Origin: an uncultured Candidatus Cenarchaeum sp.
Lineage (GTDB): Archaea > Thermoproteota > Nitrososphaeria > Nitrososphaerales > Nitrosopumilaceae
DNA length: 64,000 nt
NCBI GenBank assembly: GCA_958295735.1
Contig: OY282369.1
Span: 1,038,161-1,102,160 of the forward strand
Direction of reading: 5' to 3'
Shown here in pieces: positions 16,711 through 25,574 of the stretch (its first letter is position 1; every line of letters starts with the position of its first letter). The notes under the pieces are model-generated. The model made no database searches and was not told the DNA's origin. It saw only the letters and a program-made list of their open reading frames with translations. The translations under genes were made by a program, and so were the position numbers.

Positions 16711-19635
16711 TCAGGCCGCTTCCGTCTTGGCCTGCGGGGCGTTGCCGCGCGCGTTCTGCATGTCCCGGAACAGCGACCTGGCGGCATCCGGTCTGCCGGG
16801 AAACGCCGAGACGATCTCGCCCTCGGATATGGAGCGCATGTCCCTGCCCCTGCCGGCGCCCCGGGATATCGCGATCGCCGAGTTCCGGCCCGCGCGGTCC
16901 AGCCCCGCCTCTAGGATCTCGCGGGCCAGCGCGTCGCGGCTTCCGATCCTGCAAAAGTCGGCCACTTTGCGGATCTCGCCCGCGAGCTCTTCGCCTTCCG
17001 GCGCGCCGCAGGTTTGTTCCGCAAGGGACGCCGCGTGCATCAGCGTCTGGTGCGCGGCCCTCGCCATTTCCTCCCCCGCCGGCGGCACCGAGCCCGGGTC
17101 AAGGCCGCAGGCCTCCAGGATCTCGGAGTCCGTATACGAGTTGATCCAGTAGTGCAGCAGGCTTGCCGCCCGCGCCGCATCCCCGCGCTCGGACGGCTCG
17201 AGCGGCGGGCCGCCTGCCCGAAACAGCGCATCTGCCGCCTTTTGCACGCCGTCGGGAACCTTGATTCCGTCGGCACCGTCTGCATGGCCCCGCAGATCCG
17301 CGGACAGGCAGGCCAGAACCAGAATCGCGTCCGCACGGCAGTCCGCATCCGGTTCTTGCGCAAGCATGCGCCGCAGGCCGGCAATGATGGCGGCCGCAGA
17401 GTCCGGCGGCAGCATGGACTTGCTGACCGACCGGCCCGCGCCCGTCGCGCGCAGGCGGCCGCCGTCGCGGGCGAGCATGCCGCAGCCGACAAGGACGTCC
17501 AGGGACGATTCCACCGAGCGGGAGATGCCGGCCGCGTCATTTTCCGAGCGCATCAGGCCCCCGAACCACGTGCCGCGCAGGCTTGACAGGATCTCCCGCG
17601 CGTCGGTTCCGGGATGATCCGCGACGTAGTTAAGCAGCTGCGAGCGCAACGCCGCAGCGGCCGGCCCGGGGCCGCCCGCGCTGCGGAGGGGAGACCGCAG
17701 GGGAGCGGGCTCCCGCCAGAACGCCTCCACGTATTCGTCGAGCTCGGCCTCCGTGGCGGCGAGAACTATCGCCTCGGCCGTCTTGTGGTACCCCGGCCTT
17801 CCCGCCCTGCCCGCGATGCTGCGGTACTGCCTGTTTTCCATCGTTTTTTGTGCGCGGCCGCGGCAATATTTTGCGTCGAAAAAGAGCGCCGTCTTGATCG
17901 GGAGGATCATCCCTTCCGCCAGCGTCGGCGTAGCCACCACCACGTCCGCCTCCCCGCCCCGTACGGCGTCCTCCACCGCCCGCCGGTAGCGGTCCGGCAG
18001 GCCCTCGTGGCAGTATGCGACGCCGCATTCGAGCATGGATGCGAGATCCAGCCCGAACTTCGGGAGCGCAACTTCGATCGCTCTTACCTTCTCCGCAGCT
18101 TTCGCGTAGGCCGGCTTCTTTGCCTGCAGCGCGTCCGCGACATCCGGGTTGTCCGGGTCGGGCGAGCGGATGCGTTCCGCGATGTCCCGGGCCAGTTTTG
18201 ATGCGTCCCCGCGGCTATTCGCCGAGATCAGGATCGCCTCGCTGCTCACTACGGCGCGCATGGCGAAGTGCGCCGCGGCCGCCGTTTTTTTCTCGCGCGC
18301 GGATGCGCCGTCTTCTGCAAGCAGCGGGACGGCCTCGGCATCCCCCTCTCTGCGATGCAGCGTTCCGCCTAGGAGGATTCCCTCGCTGACCTTCGTGCAC
18401 TCCCACTTGCTCGACACCCCGACCGCGCCCGCCCAATCGCACAGCCGGCCCCGATCGTTTTCGCCGAGCAGCCCGGATATGCCGATCAGTTGTGTCGTGC
18501 GGCGCCCTTGCAGGAATCCGTCCAGCAGCATCGTGGCCGCCAGCCCGCGCGACTCGTCCTCAAGTACGTGGAGCTCGTCGGCTATGACGCTGCGGAGGCG
18601 CGACGGATCTATTTTTCCTCCCCTGACGAGCGCGTCCATCTTTTCGTACGTGGCCACCACCACGTCGCACTCCGACACGCCGTCGTCCTGGTCGGTCCTG
18701 TCCCCGTTTGATACGGCTATCCTGTGTGCGGAACCCAGCACCCCGCGCAGGTCGTCGTACGCCTGCTCGGAGAGGGGGCGCGTGGGCACCAGGTACGCCA
18801 TCTGCGTGCCGGCTTTGAGGCGCCCCGCCGCAAGGCACGCCAGGAACGACTTGCCCGTCCCGGGCGGCGACGAGTACACCATGCTCCGCCCTTCCAAAAG
18901 CCCGCCGCCGACGGCGGCCTTTTGCGGCGGCCACAGCTCAGTGAATTTGTTGCGGCGCAGCGCGTTTTTCGTTTCCTTCGGCACGTCCAGATTCAGCACG
19001 GAGCGTTCGGCGATGCTGCGGATCAGAATCATGCAGAGCGCGGAGGTGATCTCGATCCACGGATCCGGGGAGAATGTGTCGATCTCGTCGCGAAACTTGC
19101 TCGCGGTCGCGCTTATGTCGGATATCCTGTCCCCGTCCGCCCTGTCCAGGGCGTCTAGCAGGTCGCTAAACAAGCTTACCGTGGAGAGCAGCACGATGTA
19201 GTCGTCCTGGATGCCGTCGCCCACCGTCTTCTCGAAGCGTTCTTTATGTTTGCGCAGATTGGACACCACCCGGGACAGGCCGGCGGCAAGCGGTTTGCTT
19301 TTCCGGAGGCCGATGTGGCCGAAAGCCTCGGTCAGGGATCTTGAGTTCGCCTTTGAGAGCACTATGTACTCCAGGCTGGGATGATCTAGCGTGTCCAGCA
19401 GCCTGTACAGTCTTTGCGCATCATAGGGCTCGTTTGCTATGTCGTACGCCAGGGCCGCGCAGAGCGTGCCGAAGAACTCGTACCGTCTGGAGATATCGCG
19501 TGACTCTACCAGGTCGTCCAGCACCTCCGCTGCCGACCTGAGCGAGTCGCGATCGGTGTCCGCGGTGCGGAGGATTTCCATCAGCGAGTCTCCAAACTCT
19601 CTCCGTGGAAGAGGTTCACGCAGCATGCTCTGCAT
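16711..19635 (-). CDS. Ski2-like DExH helicase, HamB-like (Hachiman/AbpAB type)
   Basis: A 974-residue superfamily 2 helicase. Visible motifs: I SSPPGTGKSFLACLAAG (about 249), Ia VPTRPLSEQAYDDL, II IADELHVLED (DELH, about 353), III region IGISGLLGE, V VVATPTLAEGMILP, VI YRSIAGRAGRPGY (about 605). The DELH box and GRAGRPG ending are typical of Ski2-like helicases, including HamB and AbpB. About 240 residues of helical N-terminal domain precede the motor and 330 residues follow it. It overlaps the upstream PD-(D/E)XK gene by 20 bases. That pairing matches Hachiman (HamA nuclease plus HamB helicase), in which the helicase senses aberrant DNA and releases the nuclease. Family assignment is by architecture and motifs only. 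Confidence 0.72.
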   Translation of the reverse strand: MQSMLREPLPRREFGDSLMEILRTADTDRDSLRSAAEVLDDLVESRDISRRYEFFGTLCAALAYDIANEPYDAQRLYRLLDTLDHPSLEYIVLSKANSRSLTEAFGHIGLRKSKPLAAGLSRVVSNLRKHKERFEKTVGDGIQDDYIVLLSTVSLFSDLLDALDRADGDRISDISATASKFRDEIDTFSPDPWIEITSALCMILIRSIAERSVLNLDVPKETKNALRRNKFTELWPPQKAAVGGGLLEGRSMVYSSPPGTGKSFLACLAAGRLKAGTQMAYLVPTRPLSEQAYDDLRGVLGSAHRIAVSNGDRTDQDDGVSECDVVVATYEKMDALVRGGKIDPSRLRSVIADELHVLEDESRGLAATMLLDGFLQGRRTTQLIGISGLLGENDRGRLCDWAGAVGVSSKWECTKVSEGILLGGTLHRREGDAEAVPLLAEDGASAREKKTAAAAHFAMRAVVSSEAILISANSRGDASKLARDIAERIRSPDPDNPDVADALQAKKPAYAKAAEKVRAIEVALPKFGLDLASMLECGVAYCHEGLPDRYRRAVEDAVRGGEADVVVATPTLAEGMILPIKTALFFDAKYCRGRAQKTMENRQYRSIAGRAGRPGYHKTAEAIVLAATEAELDEYVEAFWREPAPLRSPLRSAGGPGPAAAALRSQLLNYVADHPGTDAREILSSLRGTWFGGLMRSENDAAGISRSVESSLDVLVGCGMLARDGGRLRATGAGRSVSKSMLPPDSAAAIIAGLRRMLAQEPDADCRADAILVLACLSADLRGHADGADGIKVPDGVQKAADALFRAGGPPLEPSERGDAARAASLLHYWINSYTDSEILEACGLDPGSVPPAGEEMARAAHQTLMHAASLAEQTCGAPEGEELAGEIRKVADFCRIGSRDALAREILEAGLDRAGRNSAIAISRGAGRGRDMRSISEGEIVSAFPGRPDAARSLFRDMQNARGNAPQAKTEAA

Positions 19636-20413
19636 TCTCCGTTATTCCGTGCAGTCCCGCCACAAAAAGCAGCAGGGCCGAGACGCAGCGTGGAGCGGAC
19701 AGGTACTTTCCGAGGTTCAGCCGGGACACGAATGCGTGGTGATCGACGCCGAGACTGTGCGCTTTGTCCGTTGCAAGATCTACCTCCACGCATATGTTGC
19801 CCTCTTCGCGGCATCTCTCTATTGTCGCGATCCTCCGATCTATGTACCTCGTATCCGCGCCGCCCGCGACCAGCAGGCGCCTATGCTCAAGGTATTTCCA
19901 ATACAGCTTGGCCAAAAAAGCGTTCGTTTTTTTGTAAGTGTGGTTCTGAAGGCCCACCCGGAGGGTATCCAACATATCTGATGCCTTGTCGTTGCTGCGG
20001 CTCATTGACACGTGGGGATGCTTGCATTCTACAGCAACGAGGCGCCCCGCATGCTCAAAGATCAGATCCACGCCGGAAGATTTGCTGGTTCCGGTATCCT
20101 TCCATTTTATGTGGAACGGAGCCTGCTTCAGGCATTTTGTGTGGTACATCTCGGAGGCCGCCTCCCCGAGCAGGCCCGCGATGTCGTCCGCATCGATGTA
20201 CACGGGATTCAGAGGTAGCGGAGTGTTGCCGCCACCCAAGTGTGACGAATGGGGCGAGTTGTTCTTTCTTAGAATCTTTTGGCGCTTTATGCGCAGAACT
20301 TCCCCCACGACGGAGCCCAGCACGTCGGCATCTTCCGGTCCCAGAGACATCTCGGACGCGTCAAACCGCCATGCGCCGCCGCCGGCGCCGAACAGCGTGT
20401 TGCAGGTTGTCAC
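19616..20413 (-). CDS. PD-(D/E)XK nuclease, HamA-like (DUF1837-like)
   Basis: A 265-residue product with a nuclease core SSGVDLIFEHAGRLVAVECK: Asp116, then Glu129-x-Lys131 in the usual spacing of a PD-(D/E)XK active site. Before it, a helix (IAGLLGEAASEMYHTKCL) and KWKDTGTSKS fit the HamA/AbpA pattern of a small domain followed by a G-x-D ... E-x-K strand pair. In Hachiman the nuclease is held inactive by HamB and degrades DNA on activation; that is known for the family, not shown here. GTG 20413 is supported by a TATA box at 20435-20444. GC content is lower than in neighbouring genes. Other two-gene nuclease-helicase systems cannot be excluded. Confidence 0.62.
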   Translation of the reverse strand: MTTCNTLFGAGGGAWRFDASEMSLGPEDADVLGSVVGEVLRIKRQKILRKNNSPHSSHLGGGNTPLPLNPVYIDADDIAGLLGEAASEMYHTKCLKQAPFHIKWKDTGTSKSSGVDLIFEHAGRLVAVECKHPHVSMSRSNDKASDMLDTLRVGLQNHTYKKTNAFLAKLYWKYLEHRRLLVAGGADTRYIDRRIATIERCREEGNICVEVDLATDKAHSLGVDHHAFVSRLNLGKYLSAPRCVSALLLFVAGLHGITENAEHAA

Positions 20414-20434
20414 GCGTACTGTGTGCGGCCCCCA

Positions 20435-20444
20435 CTATATAAAG
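20435..20444 (-). promoter_or_regulatory. TATA box of the HamA-HamB-like operon
   Basis: CTTTATATAG on the minus strand, about 26 bases before GTG 20413. Confidence 0.6.
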
Positions 20445-20589
20445 AGGCTTGCGAGATGCGCGAAGTCACGCGCCTACGGGTCACAGACATGAAGGCGCTT
20501 TCGCCGATCTGGATTCATGCCCGGAGGAGGGCAACCGGCCCGGTACGGCGGGCCCGGCGCGGCCGCCAGCGCGCGCGGCGGCCGTGCGT

Positions 20590-21981
20590 TCAGAACTGCA
20601 GATCGTCCTGGTCCGGATCGCCGCCGCCGCGGCGCCTCCGCCTCCAGTCCCTCACGCGCCTGTACGCCGATATTCCCACGGCGGCGCACACCAGGAGCGC
20701 GACCAGCACGACGGCGGCGGGGACGCCCACCGTCCGTATGGTCTCCATGCTGACGGTGAACCCGAGGCCCAGGTCCAGGCGGGGCTCCTCCTCCGCCTCC
20801 GGCTCCAGCAGCGTGACGGTGGCCGCGTGCTCCAGGAACGCCTCCTCCCGGAGGGAGTCCTTGTACCTGACGGTAACCAGTATGTCGTGGTCCCCGTACA
20901 CGGGATCGCCGTCGAACTCGACGGGCACGTTGAACGGCACGGGCGAGTCCACCTCTATCTCGTCGATGAACTGCGTCACGGGGGACACGTTGGAGCCGTT
21001 GAGCGGCTCCACCGTCACGAACCCGAACAGCGCGTCCTCGTTGCCCTCGTTTATGATCTCGCCCACGACGGTCTGCCGCCCCGACAGCTCTATGACGCCC
21101 ACGTTGTATATGGACGCGTCCACCATCCCTTTCGCGTAAAAGTCCACGGTCCTCGTCACTTCTTCCCGCTCGCCGTGCGCGTTGAGGTAGGCCGCCCGCA
21201 TCGGCACGCGGAAGGTCTCCCCCCGCAGCGACGAGGGCACGTACACGTCGAACTCCAGGTACTTGGATCCCCCGGGCTCCAGGTTGCCCAGCTCCCAGCT
21301 GCCGCCGAGCAGGACGACCCGCTCCGCGTTGGTCGCCTGCCGCGCCGCCCCGGACCCGGGATCGGCGGCCTGCAGCTCGACGTCCACCCCCGAGGCCGCG
21401 GCCGTGCCGTCGTTGGCCACCTCCACCACGACGTGGTTGCTCCTCAGGGTGGTCAGGAACGGGTCGGCGGCCCTCATGTTTATGACGCTGTCCCCCGTGA
21501 GGCGGAAGTCGAACTGGAACGACGAGCTGCGCTTGCCCGACTCGCGCACCCTGGAATATTCCACGAGGACGGAGGCCGGGTAGCTCCCCGTGGCGGCGTG
21601 CGGGTCGACGTCCACGAAGAACGTGAGCGAAAAGGACTCGCCGGCCCTCGCGCTGGAGCCGCGCTCGGCGGCCGCCGAGGCCGACGTCCCGCCGCCGGAC
21701 GGCGCGAACGCCGGCACCATCGACAGCTGCCCGCCTATCCCGGCGATGTCCAGCGAGCCGACGTTGGCCAGCACCACGGTGAACGGGGCGTTGCTGTCGC
21801 CCGGGGAGACCTCCATCTTGCCGTCCGCCGTCCCAAAGTACGCGTCGAGGAACCTCACGTCCAGGTACTCCCGCTCGAACGGCGAGCCGGCGCTGCCCAC
21901 CTGCGCGCGGGCCTCCGGGAGCGCCGCCGTTGCGAGCGCCGCCACGAGGAGCAGCGCCGCGGCGGCGGCCGGCGCCCTCAT
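20590..21981 (-). CDS. COG1361-like extracellular protein of an ABC export cluster
   Basis: A 463-residue protein with a signal peptide (residues 4-26), two or three CARDB/NEW3-like beta domains (HVVVEVANDGTAAASGVDVE, SIYNVGVIELSGRQTVVGEI, DALFGFVTVEPLNGSNVSPV) and one C-terminal membrane helix (about 425-447, VGVPAAVVLVALLVCAAVGI) followed by a basic cytoplasmic tail. Such COG1361 proteins are often encoded beside MacB-like ATPase and permease genes in archaea. The ATG overlaps the stop of the ATPase gene by four bases (ATGA), so they are coupled. It probably forms the extracellular partner of that transporter; the substrate is unknown. Confidence 0.75.
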   Translation of the reverse strand: MRAPAAAAALLLVAALATAALPEARAQVGSAGSPFEREYLDVRFLDAYFGTADGKMEVSPGDSNAPFTVVLANVGSLDIAGIGGQLSMVPAFAPSGGGTSASAAAERGSSARAGESFSLTFFVDVDPHAATGSYPASVLVEYSRVRESGKRSSSFQFDFRLTGDSVINMRAADPFLTTLRSNHVVVEVANDGTAAASGVDVELQAADPGSGAARQATNAERVVLLGGSWELGNLEPGGSKYLEFDVYVPSSLRGETFRVPMRAAYLNAHGEREEVTRTVDFYAKGMVDASIYNVGVIELSGRQTVVGEIINEGNEDALFGFVTVEPLNGSNVSPVTQFIDEIEVDSPVPFNVPVEFDGDPVYGDHDILVTVRYKDSLREEAFLEHAATVTLLEPEAEEEPRLDLGLGFTVSMETIRTVGVPAAVVLVALLVCAAVGISAYRRVRDWRRRRRGGGDPDQDDLQF

Positions 21982-22637
21982 GCGGGGGCGCCCCCCTCCT
22001 CCTCGAAGGCCCTGCCGTCCTTTATGGTTATCACGCGGTCCACCTCCCCGAACTGGTGGCGGTCGTGCGTGACCACCACGAATGTGAGCCCCATCCTCGC
22101 GGCCATGGACTTCATGAGCCGGACCGTGGCGGCCGCCGTGACCGAGTCCAGGTTGCCCGTCGGCTCGTCCGCCAGCACTATGGCGGGGCCGTTGGCCAGG
22201 CCCCTGGCTATGGCGGCGCGCTGCGCCTGCCCGCCCGATATGCGGTCGGCGCGCCTGCCCGCCTGCTTTTCCAGCCCGACGGCCCCGAGCAGCGCGGCGG
22301 CGCGGCGGCGCGCCCTCCCGCCGGCCCGCCCGGCCATCAGCATCGGCAGCATGACGTTCTCCACCACGGTAAGGTCGGCGAGCAGGTTGGAGAACTGGAA
22401 GACGAACCCCAGCTTGCGGTTGCGGAACTCCGAGACGCGCGAGTCGCCGAGCGAGGCCGCGTCGCTCCCGTCTATGACGATGCGGCCGGAGGTGGGCCTG
22501 TCCAGCAGGCCGATCATGTTCAGGAGCGTCGACTTTCCGGATCCCGAGCTGCCCACCACGAGCACGAACTGCCCCCGGTATATGGTCAGGTCTATCCCCC
22601 GCAGCGCCGCGGTGCGGGCGGCGCCCTCCCCGTACAC
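21978..22637 (-). CDS. ABC transporter ATPase, MacB/LolD-like (start uncertain)
   Basis: Contains all ABC ATPase motifs: Walker A GSSGSGKSTLLNMIG, Q-loop FQFSNLL, signature SGGQAQRAAIARGL, Walker B VLADEPTGNLDS, D- and H-loops (VVTHDRHQFG). The LDRPTSGRI and EFRNRKLGFVFQ regions place it in the MacB/LolD group that powers FtsX-like permeases. GTG 22637 is the only standard start codon in the frame, but it sits inside the conserved N-terminal strand: upstream codons in the same frame read APGAVLRVSGLGK-VYGEG, the normal start of such proteins. So either translation begins at a non-standard codon such as CTG near 22680, or the protein lacks its first strand. It lies between permease and COG1361 genes in one minus-strand operon. 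Confidence 0.85.
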   Translation of the reverse strand: MYGEGAARTAALRGIDLTIYRGQFVLVVGSSGSGKSTLLNMIGLLDRPTSGRIVIDGSDAASLGDSRVSEFRNRKLGFVFQFSNLLADLTVVENVMLPMLMAGRAGGRARRRAAALLGAVGLEKQAGRRADRISGGQAQRAAIARGLANGPAIVLADEPTGNLDSVTAAATVRLMKSMAARMGLTFVVVTHDRHQFGEVDRVITIKDGRAFEEEGGAPA

Positions 22638-22737
22638 CTTGCCGAGCCCCGAGACGCGGAGGACCGCCCCGGGCGCCGCGCGGCCCGCGGGCAGCGCCCC
22701 GCGCCGCCGCGCCGCCCCGCCCGGGGCGCGGGGCGCC

Positions 22738-23925
22738 TCAGGCGTTGCGCATCGCCTCCACCGGCAGCAGCCGCGTCGCCTTGTAGGAAGGGTACAGCGA
22801 GGCGGCCACCGCGAGCGCGAACGCGGCCAGGGCGGTCTGGCCTATCTTTGCCCAGTCGTAGCTGACCTCCAGCGGTATGCTCCCCGCGAAGGACATCTTG
22901 GTCTCTTTCGCGTACACGGTGTAGCCGAGCCCGGCGGCCGTCCCCGCCCCGGCCCCCGCCGCGCCTATTATCATCCCCTGTATGATGAATATGACCAGCA
23001 CGTCGCGGCGGCGCGCCCCTATCGCGCGCATTATCCCTATCTCCCGCGTCTTGCCGTTGACCAGCATCGTCTGTATGGTGACTATGGCGAACGCGGACGA
23101 CATCATCCCAAAGTAGCCGATCATGTTTATCATGGCTATCCCCGACCGGAACCCGGCCAGCTGCTGCTCGGCTGCCTCCTCTATGGTCTGCGCCTCAAAG
23201 TCGTCGTTCGGGAACGCGGCCAGAAAGTGGTCGCGCACCTCGGCGGCCATGCCCGGGTCGCTCAGCTTCACCATCATGGAGCCGGTGGCGCCGGGCCTGC
23301 CCATCATGTCCCGCAGCGACTCGATGTGCACGGCCACGCGGTAGTCGAAGCCCTGCTCGCCCGGCGCCCTCGCCAGCCCGGACACTATGAACCGCCGCTC
23401 CTGGTCCTGCCCCCACCTGTCCACCACCCTCACCTTCACGCTGTCGCCGACCTGGACCCCCCCGAGGTCGCGCGCCACGGCCCCCCCCACCACCATGGAG
23501 TTGCGCGAGAAGACGTACTGCCCCTCGTCCACCGTCAGGTGTATCGTGGAGGCGCGGACGTCCCTCACCGGGTCGACGCCGACTATGGGCACGCGCGACT
23601 CCTCGAACCGCTGGCCGTTCTTGGTGAGGTTGATCTCGGCCGAGCCGGACAGGCGCGGCGCGGCCGCCTCCACGTGCGGCACGCGCTCCAGCCAGGCGGC
23701 GAGCGCCGAGTCCGAGCGCTCGATGTAGTCGTTCTCGTCGGTTATGGAGATGTCGCCGAACTCGTAGTCCGTCAGGTCCCTCACTATGGCATCGAAGAGC
23801 CCCTGGAATATGACGAAGTTGACGTGCAGTACCAGTATGCCCACCATGACGGCCAGCACGGCCGCGGCCAGGCTCCCCCGCTTGTTGAGCAGCATGCGGC
23901 CCGCCAGGCCCGTCCTGTACCCCAC
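22738..23925 (-). CDS. ABC transporter permease, MacB/FtsX-like
   Basis: A 395-residue permease with one N-terminal membrane helix (residues 19-41), a large extracellular MacB-type periplasmic core domain (about 50-265, including GDISITDENDYIERSD and MVVGGAVARDLGGVQVGDSV), and three C-terminal helices of the FtsX domain (MINMIGYFGMMSSAFAIVTI; NGKTREIGIMRAIGARRRDV; AALAAFALAVAASLYPSYKA) ending LLPVEAMRNA. The EIGIMRAIGA and P-x-EA-x-R motifs are diagnostic. With the ATPase and COG1361 gene it would form a mechanotransmission-type or lipoprotein/substrate-moving transporter. A TATA box at 23946-23953 lies 20-28 bases before the GTG start. Confidence 0.88.
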   Translation of the reverse strand: MGYRTGLAGRMLLNKRGSLAAAVLAVMVGILVLHVNFVIFQGLFDAIVRDLTDYEFGDISITDENDYIERSDSALAAWLERVPHVEAAAPRLSGSAEINLTKNGQRFEESRVPIVGVDPVRDVRASTIHLTVDEGQYVFSRNSMVVGGAVARDLGGVQVGDSVKVRVVDRWGQDQERRFIVSGLARAPGEQGFDYRVAVHIESLRDMMGRPGATGSMMVKLSDPGMAAEVRDHFLAAFPNDDFEAQTIEEAAEQQLAGFRSGIAMINMIGYFGMMSSAFAIVTIQTMLVNGKTREIGIMRAIGARRRDVLVIFIIQGMIIGAAGAGAGTAAGLGYTVYAKETKMSFAGSIPLEVSYDWAKIGQTALAAFALAVAASLYPSYKATRLLPVEAMRNA

Positions 23926-23945
23926 GGCGGCCGCCGGCAGTTCCG

Positions 23946-23953
23946 ATATTTAA
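23946..23953 (-). promoter_or_regulatory. TATA box of the ABC operon
   Basis: TTAAATAT on the minus strand, about 25 bases before GTG 23925. Confidence 0.6.
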
Positions 23954-24099
23954 TGTGTTGGGGCCACTCCGTACCCAGACGGGACATTTTCTGCCTGCGC
24001 GGTACGGTTTGCCGCATATTGCAAAAAATCATGCGCGTCGGGGACATTTTTATAGAACTGTGCACGATGTGAGCATGCACGGGGGCAAGACTGGGCAGA

Positions 24100-25008
24100 A
24101 TGGACAGTTTGGACATGCGCATACTGGGCCGGCTGCTGAACAACTGCCGCGAGCCGGACAGGCAGGTGGGGAGGCATCTGGGCGTCTCCGGCGGGGCGGT
24201 CCGCGCCAGGACGAGGCGGATGCGGGAGGCCGGGATAATAGAGCGGTTCGCCCTGCAGGTGGAGCCGCCCCTGCTCGGGCGCGGCCTGTTCTACGTGGTA
24301 GTGACGGGGCGGGACACGGAGGAGGTGACCGCGCAGGCGAGACTGGTAGGCGAGCCGTACCTGGTGGCGCCGTGCGTGGGCGGGGTCACCGTATGCGGGA
24401 TAGTGACGGAAGACGGCGTGCCCCGCGGCATAGAGCTGGCCAGGAACCTCATGAAGGATGCCAGGGTGCTCAGCATATTCGAGGCCGGCGATCCGGGGGA
24501 CGGCACGCGCCTCACGAGGACCGACCTCGCCGTGATGAGGGAGCTGGCGGCGGACCCCAGGCGGAGGATCGATGCGGCGGCGGGGGGCGCCGGGCTCTCG
24601 GCCAAGACAGTCGCGAGGTCGATGGAAAAGATGCAGGGCAGCGGCGCCGTCCGGTTCACGCTGACGTACGACCCCACCAGGATGGCCGGATACATCCCGT
24701 ACGTGGTGCTGACGTGGGCGGGGGGCGGCGCGGCGGCCATGGCGGGGAGGCTCGAGGCCGAGTTCGGCGGGAGCTTCATGCAGGCGCCGTTCGTCGCCAG
24801 GAGCCAGGTGGTGCTGTTCATGTACAGCGACGACATTTTCAAGATGGACGATATGGTGCAGCGGGTGAGGGACGTTCCCGGGGTCGGCTCTGCCGACCTG
24901 TTCATACCGAGGAGGATAACGCTGCCGCAGAAATGGATGCTGGATGCCATCGAGGACGCGTGCCGCTCCCCGACGCTGCACCTGGCGCGGCGCGGCGCGG
25001 CAGGATAA
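24100..25008 (+). CDS. Lrp/AsnC-like regulator with two winged helix domains
   Basis: A 302-residue DNA-binding protein. Residues 1-45 (LDMRILGRLLNNCREPDRQV, then LGVSGGAVRARTRRMREAGI) form an AsnC-type helix-turn-helix; a second similar domain begins near residue 143 (LTRTDLAVMRELAADPRRRI, AGLSAKTVARSMEKMQGSGA). Each is followed by a sensor-like alpha-beta region. This tandem arrangement occurs in archaeal transcription regulators related to Lrp/AsnC. The effector is unknown. It diverges from the ABC operon, so it could control that operon, but this is inference. ATG 24100 starts MDSLDMRIL; the ATG at 24115 is a possible alternative. Confidence 0.72.
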   Translation: MDSLDMRILGRLLNNCREPDRQVGRHLGVSGGAVRARTRRMREAGIIERFALQVEPPLLGRGLFYVVVTGRDTEEVTAQARLVGEPYLVAPCVGGVTVCGIVTEDGVPRGIELARNLMKDARVLSIFEAGDPGDGTRLTRTDLAVMRELAADPRRRIDAAAGGAGLSAKTVARSMEKMQGSGAVRFTLTYDPTRMAGYIPYVVLTWAGGGAAAMAGRLEAEFGGSFMQAPFVARSQVVLFMYSDDIFKMDDMVQRVRDVPGVGSADLFIPRRITLPQKWMLDAIEDACRSPTLHLARRGAAG

Positions 25009-25012
25009 TATA
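25006..25012 (+). promoter_or_regulatory. TATA box for the Nudix gene
   Basis: ATAATATA overlaps the stop codon of the regulator gene and lies about 26 bases before ATG 25035. Confidence 0.6.
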
Positions 25013-25034
25013 CGCGCGGCAGCGGCGCGGCAAC

Positions 25035-25574
25035 ATGGCACGCGCAGTTCCCTCCCGCAGCGCGCGCAGGACCGTGTATTCCGGCCGGATAATCGGGCTC
25101 AGCGTGCACCATGTAACGGTCGGCGGCAGGCGCGTGCGCCGCGAGATAGTGGAGCATCCGGGCGCGGCCGCCGTGCTGGCCCTAGACGGGAGGGGCCGCG
25201 CCGTGATGGTGAGGCAGGACAGGTACCCGCACGGCGAGGCGCTCGAGGTGCCGGCCGGCACCATAGAGAATGGCGAGGAGCCGGCGCGGTGCGCCGCCAG
25301 GGAGCTGCAGGAGGAGACGGGGTACAGGGCGGGGAGCATGTCGCACCTGCTCACCTACTACCCGTCCATAGGGTACAACACGGAACGCATACACTGCTAC
25401 GTGGCGTCGGGCCTGTCGCCGGCCCCGCGCAGGCCGGACGACGACGAGAAGATAACGGTGGAAAGGATCGGCCTGAAGGCCCTCATCCGCATGATAAAGG
25501 CCGGAGAGGTGAGCGACTCCAAGACCATCTGCGCCGTGCTGACGTACGCGGCCAGGAAGGGGATATCGGCGTAG
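25035..25574 (+). CDS. nudF: Nudix hydrolase, ADP-ribose pyrophosphatase-like
   Basis: The 179-residue product carries a perfect Nudix box, GTIENGEEPARCAARELQEETGY in which G, E, REL, EE and G fall at the expected places (residues about 74-96). The flanks are of the ADP-ribose pyrophosphatase type: VRREIVEHPGAAAVLALDG, VMVRQDRYPHGEALEVPAG and the Pro 15-16 residues after the box (TYYPSIGYNTERIHCYVA). These enzymes split ADP-ribose to AMP and ribose 5-phosphate. The start ATG lies 26 bases behind a TATA box, giving a leaderless transcript. A longer open frame upstream is only a shadow of the regulator gene. Confidence 0.88.
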   Translation: MARAVPSRSARRTVYSGRIIGLSVHHVTVGGRRVRREIVEHPGAAAVLALDGRGRAVMVRQDRYPHGEALEVPAGTIENGEEPARCAARELQEETGYRAGSMSHLLTYYPSIGYNTERIHCYVASGLSPAPRRPDDDEKITVERIGLKALIRMIKAGEVSDSKTICAVLTYAARKGISA

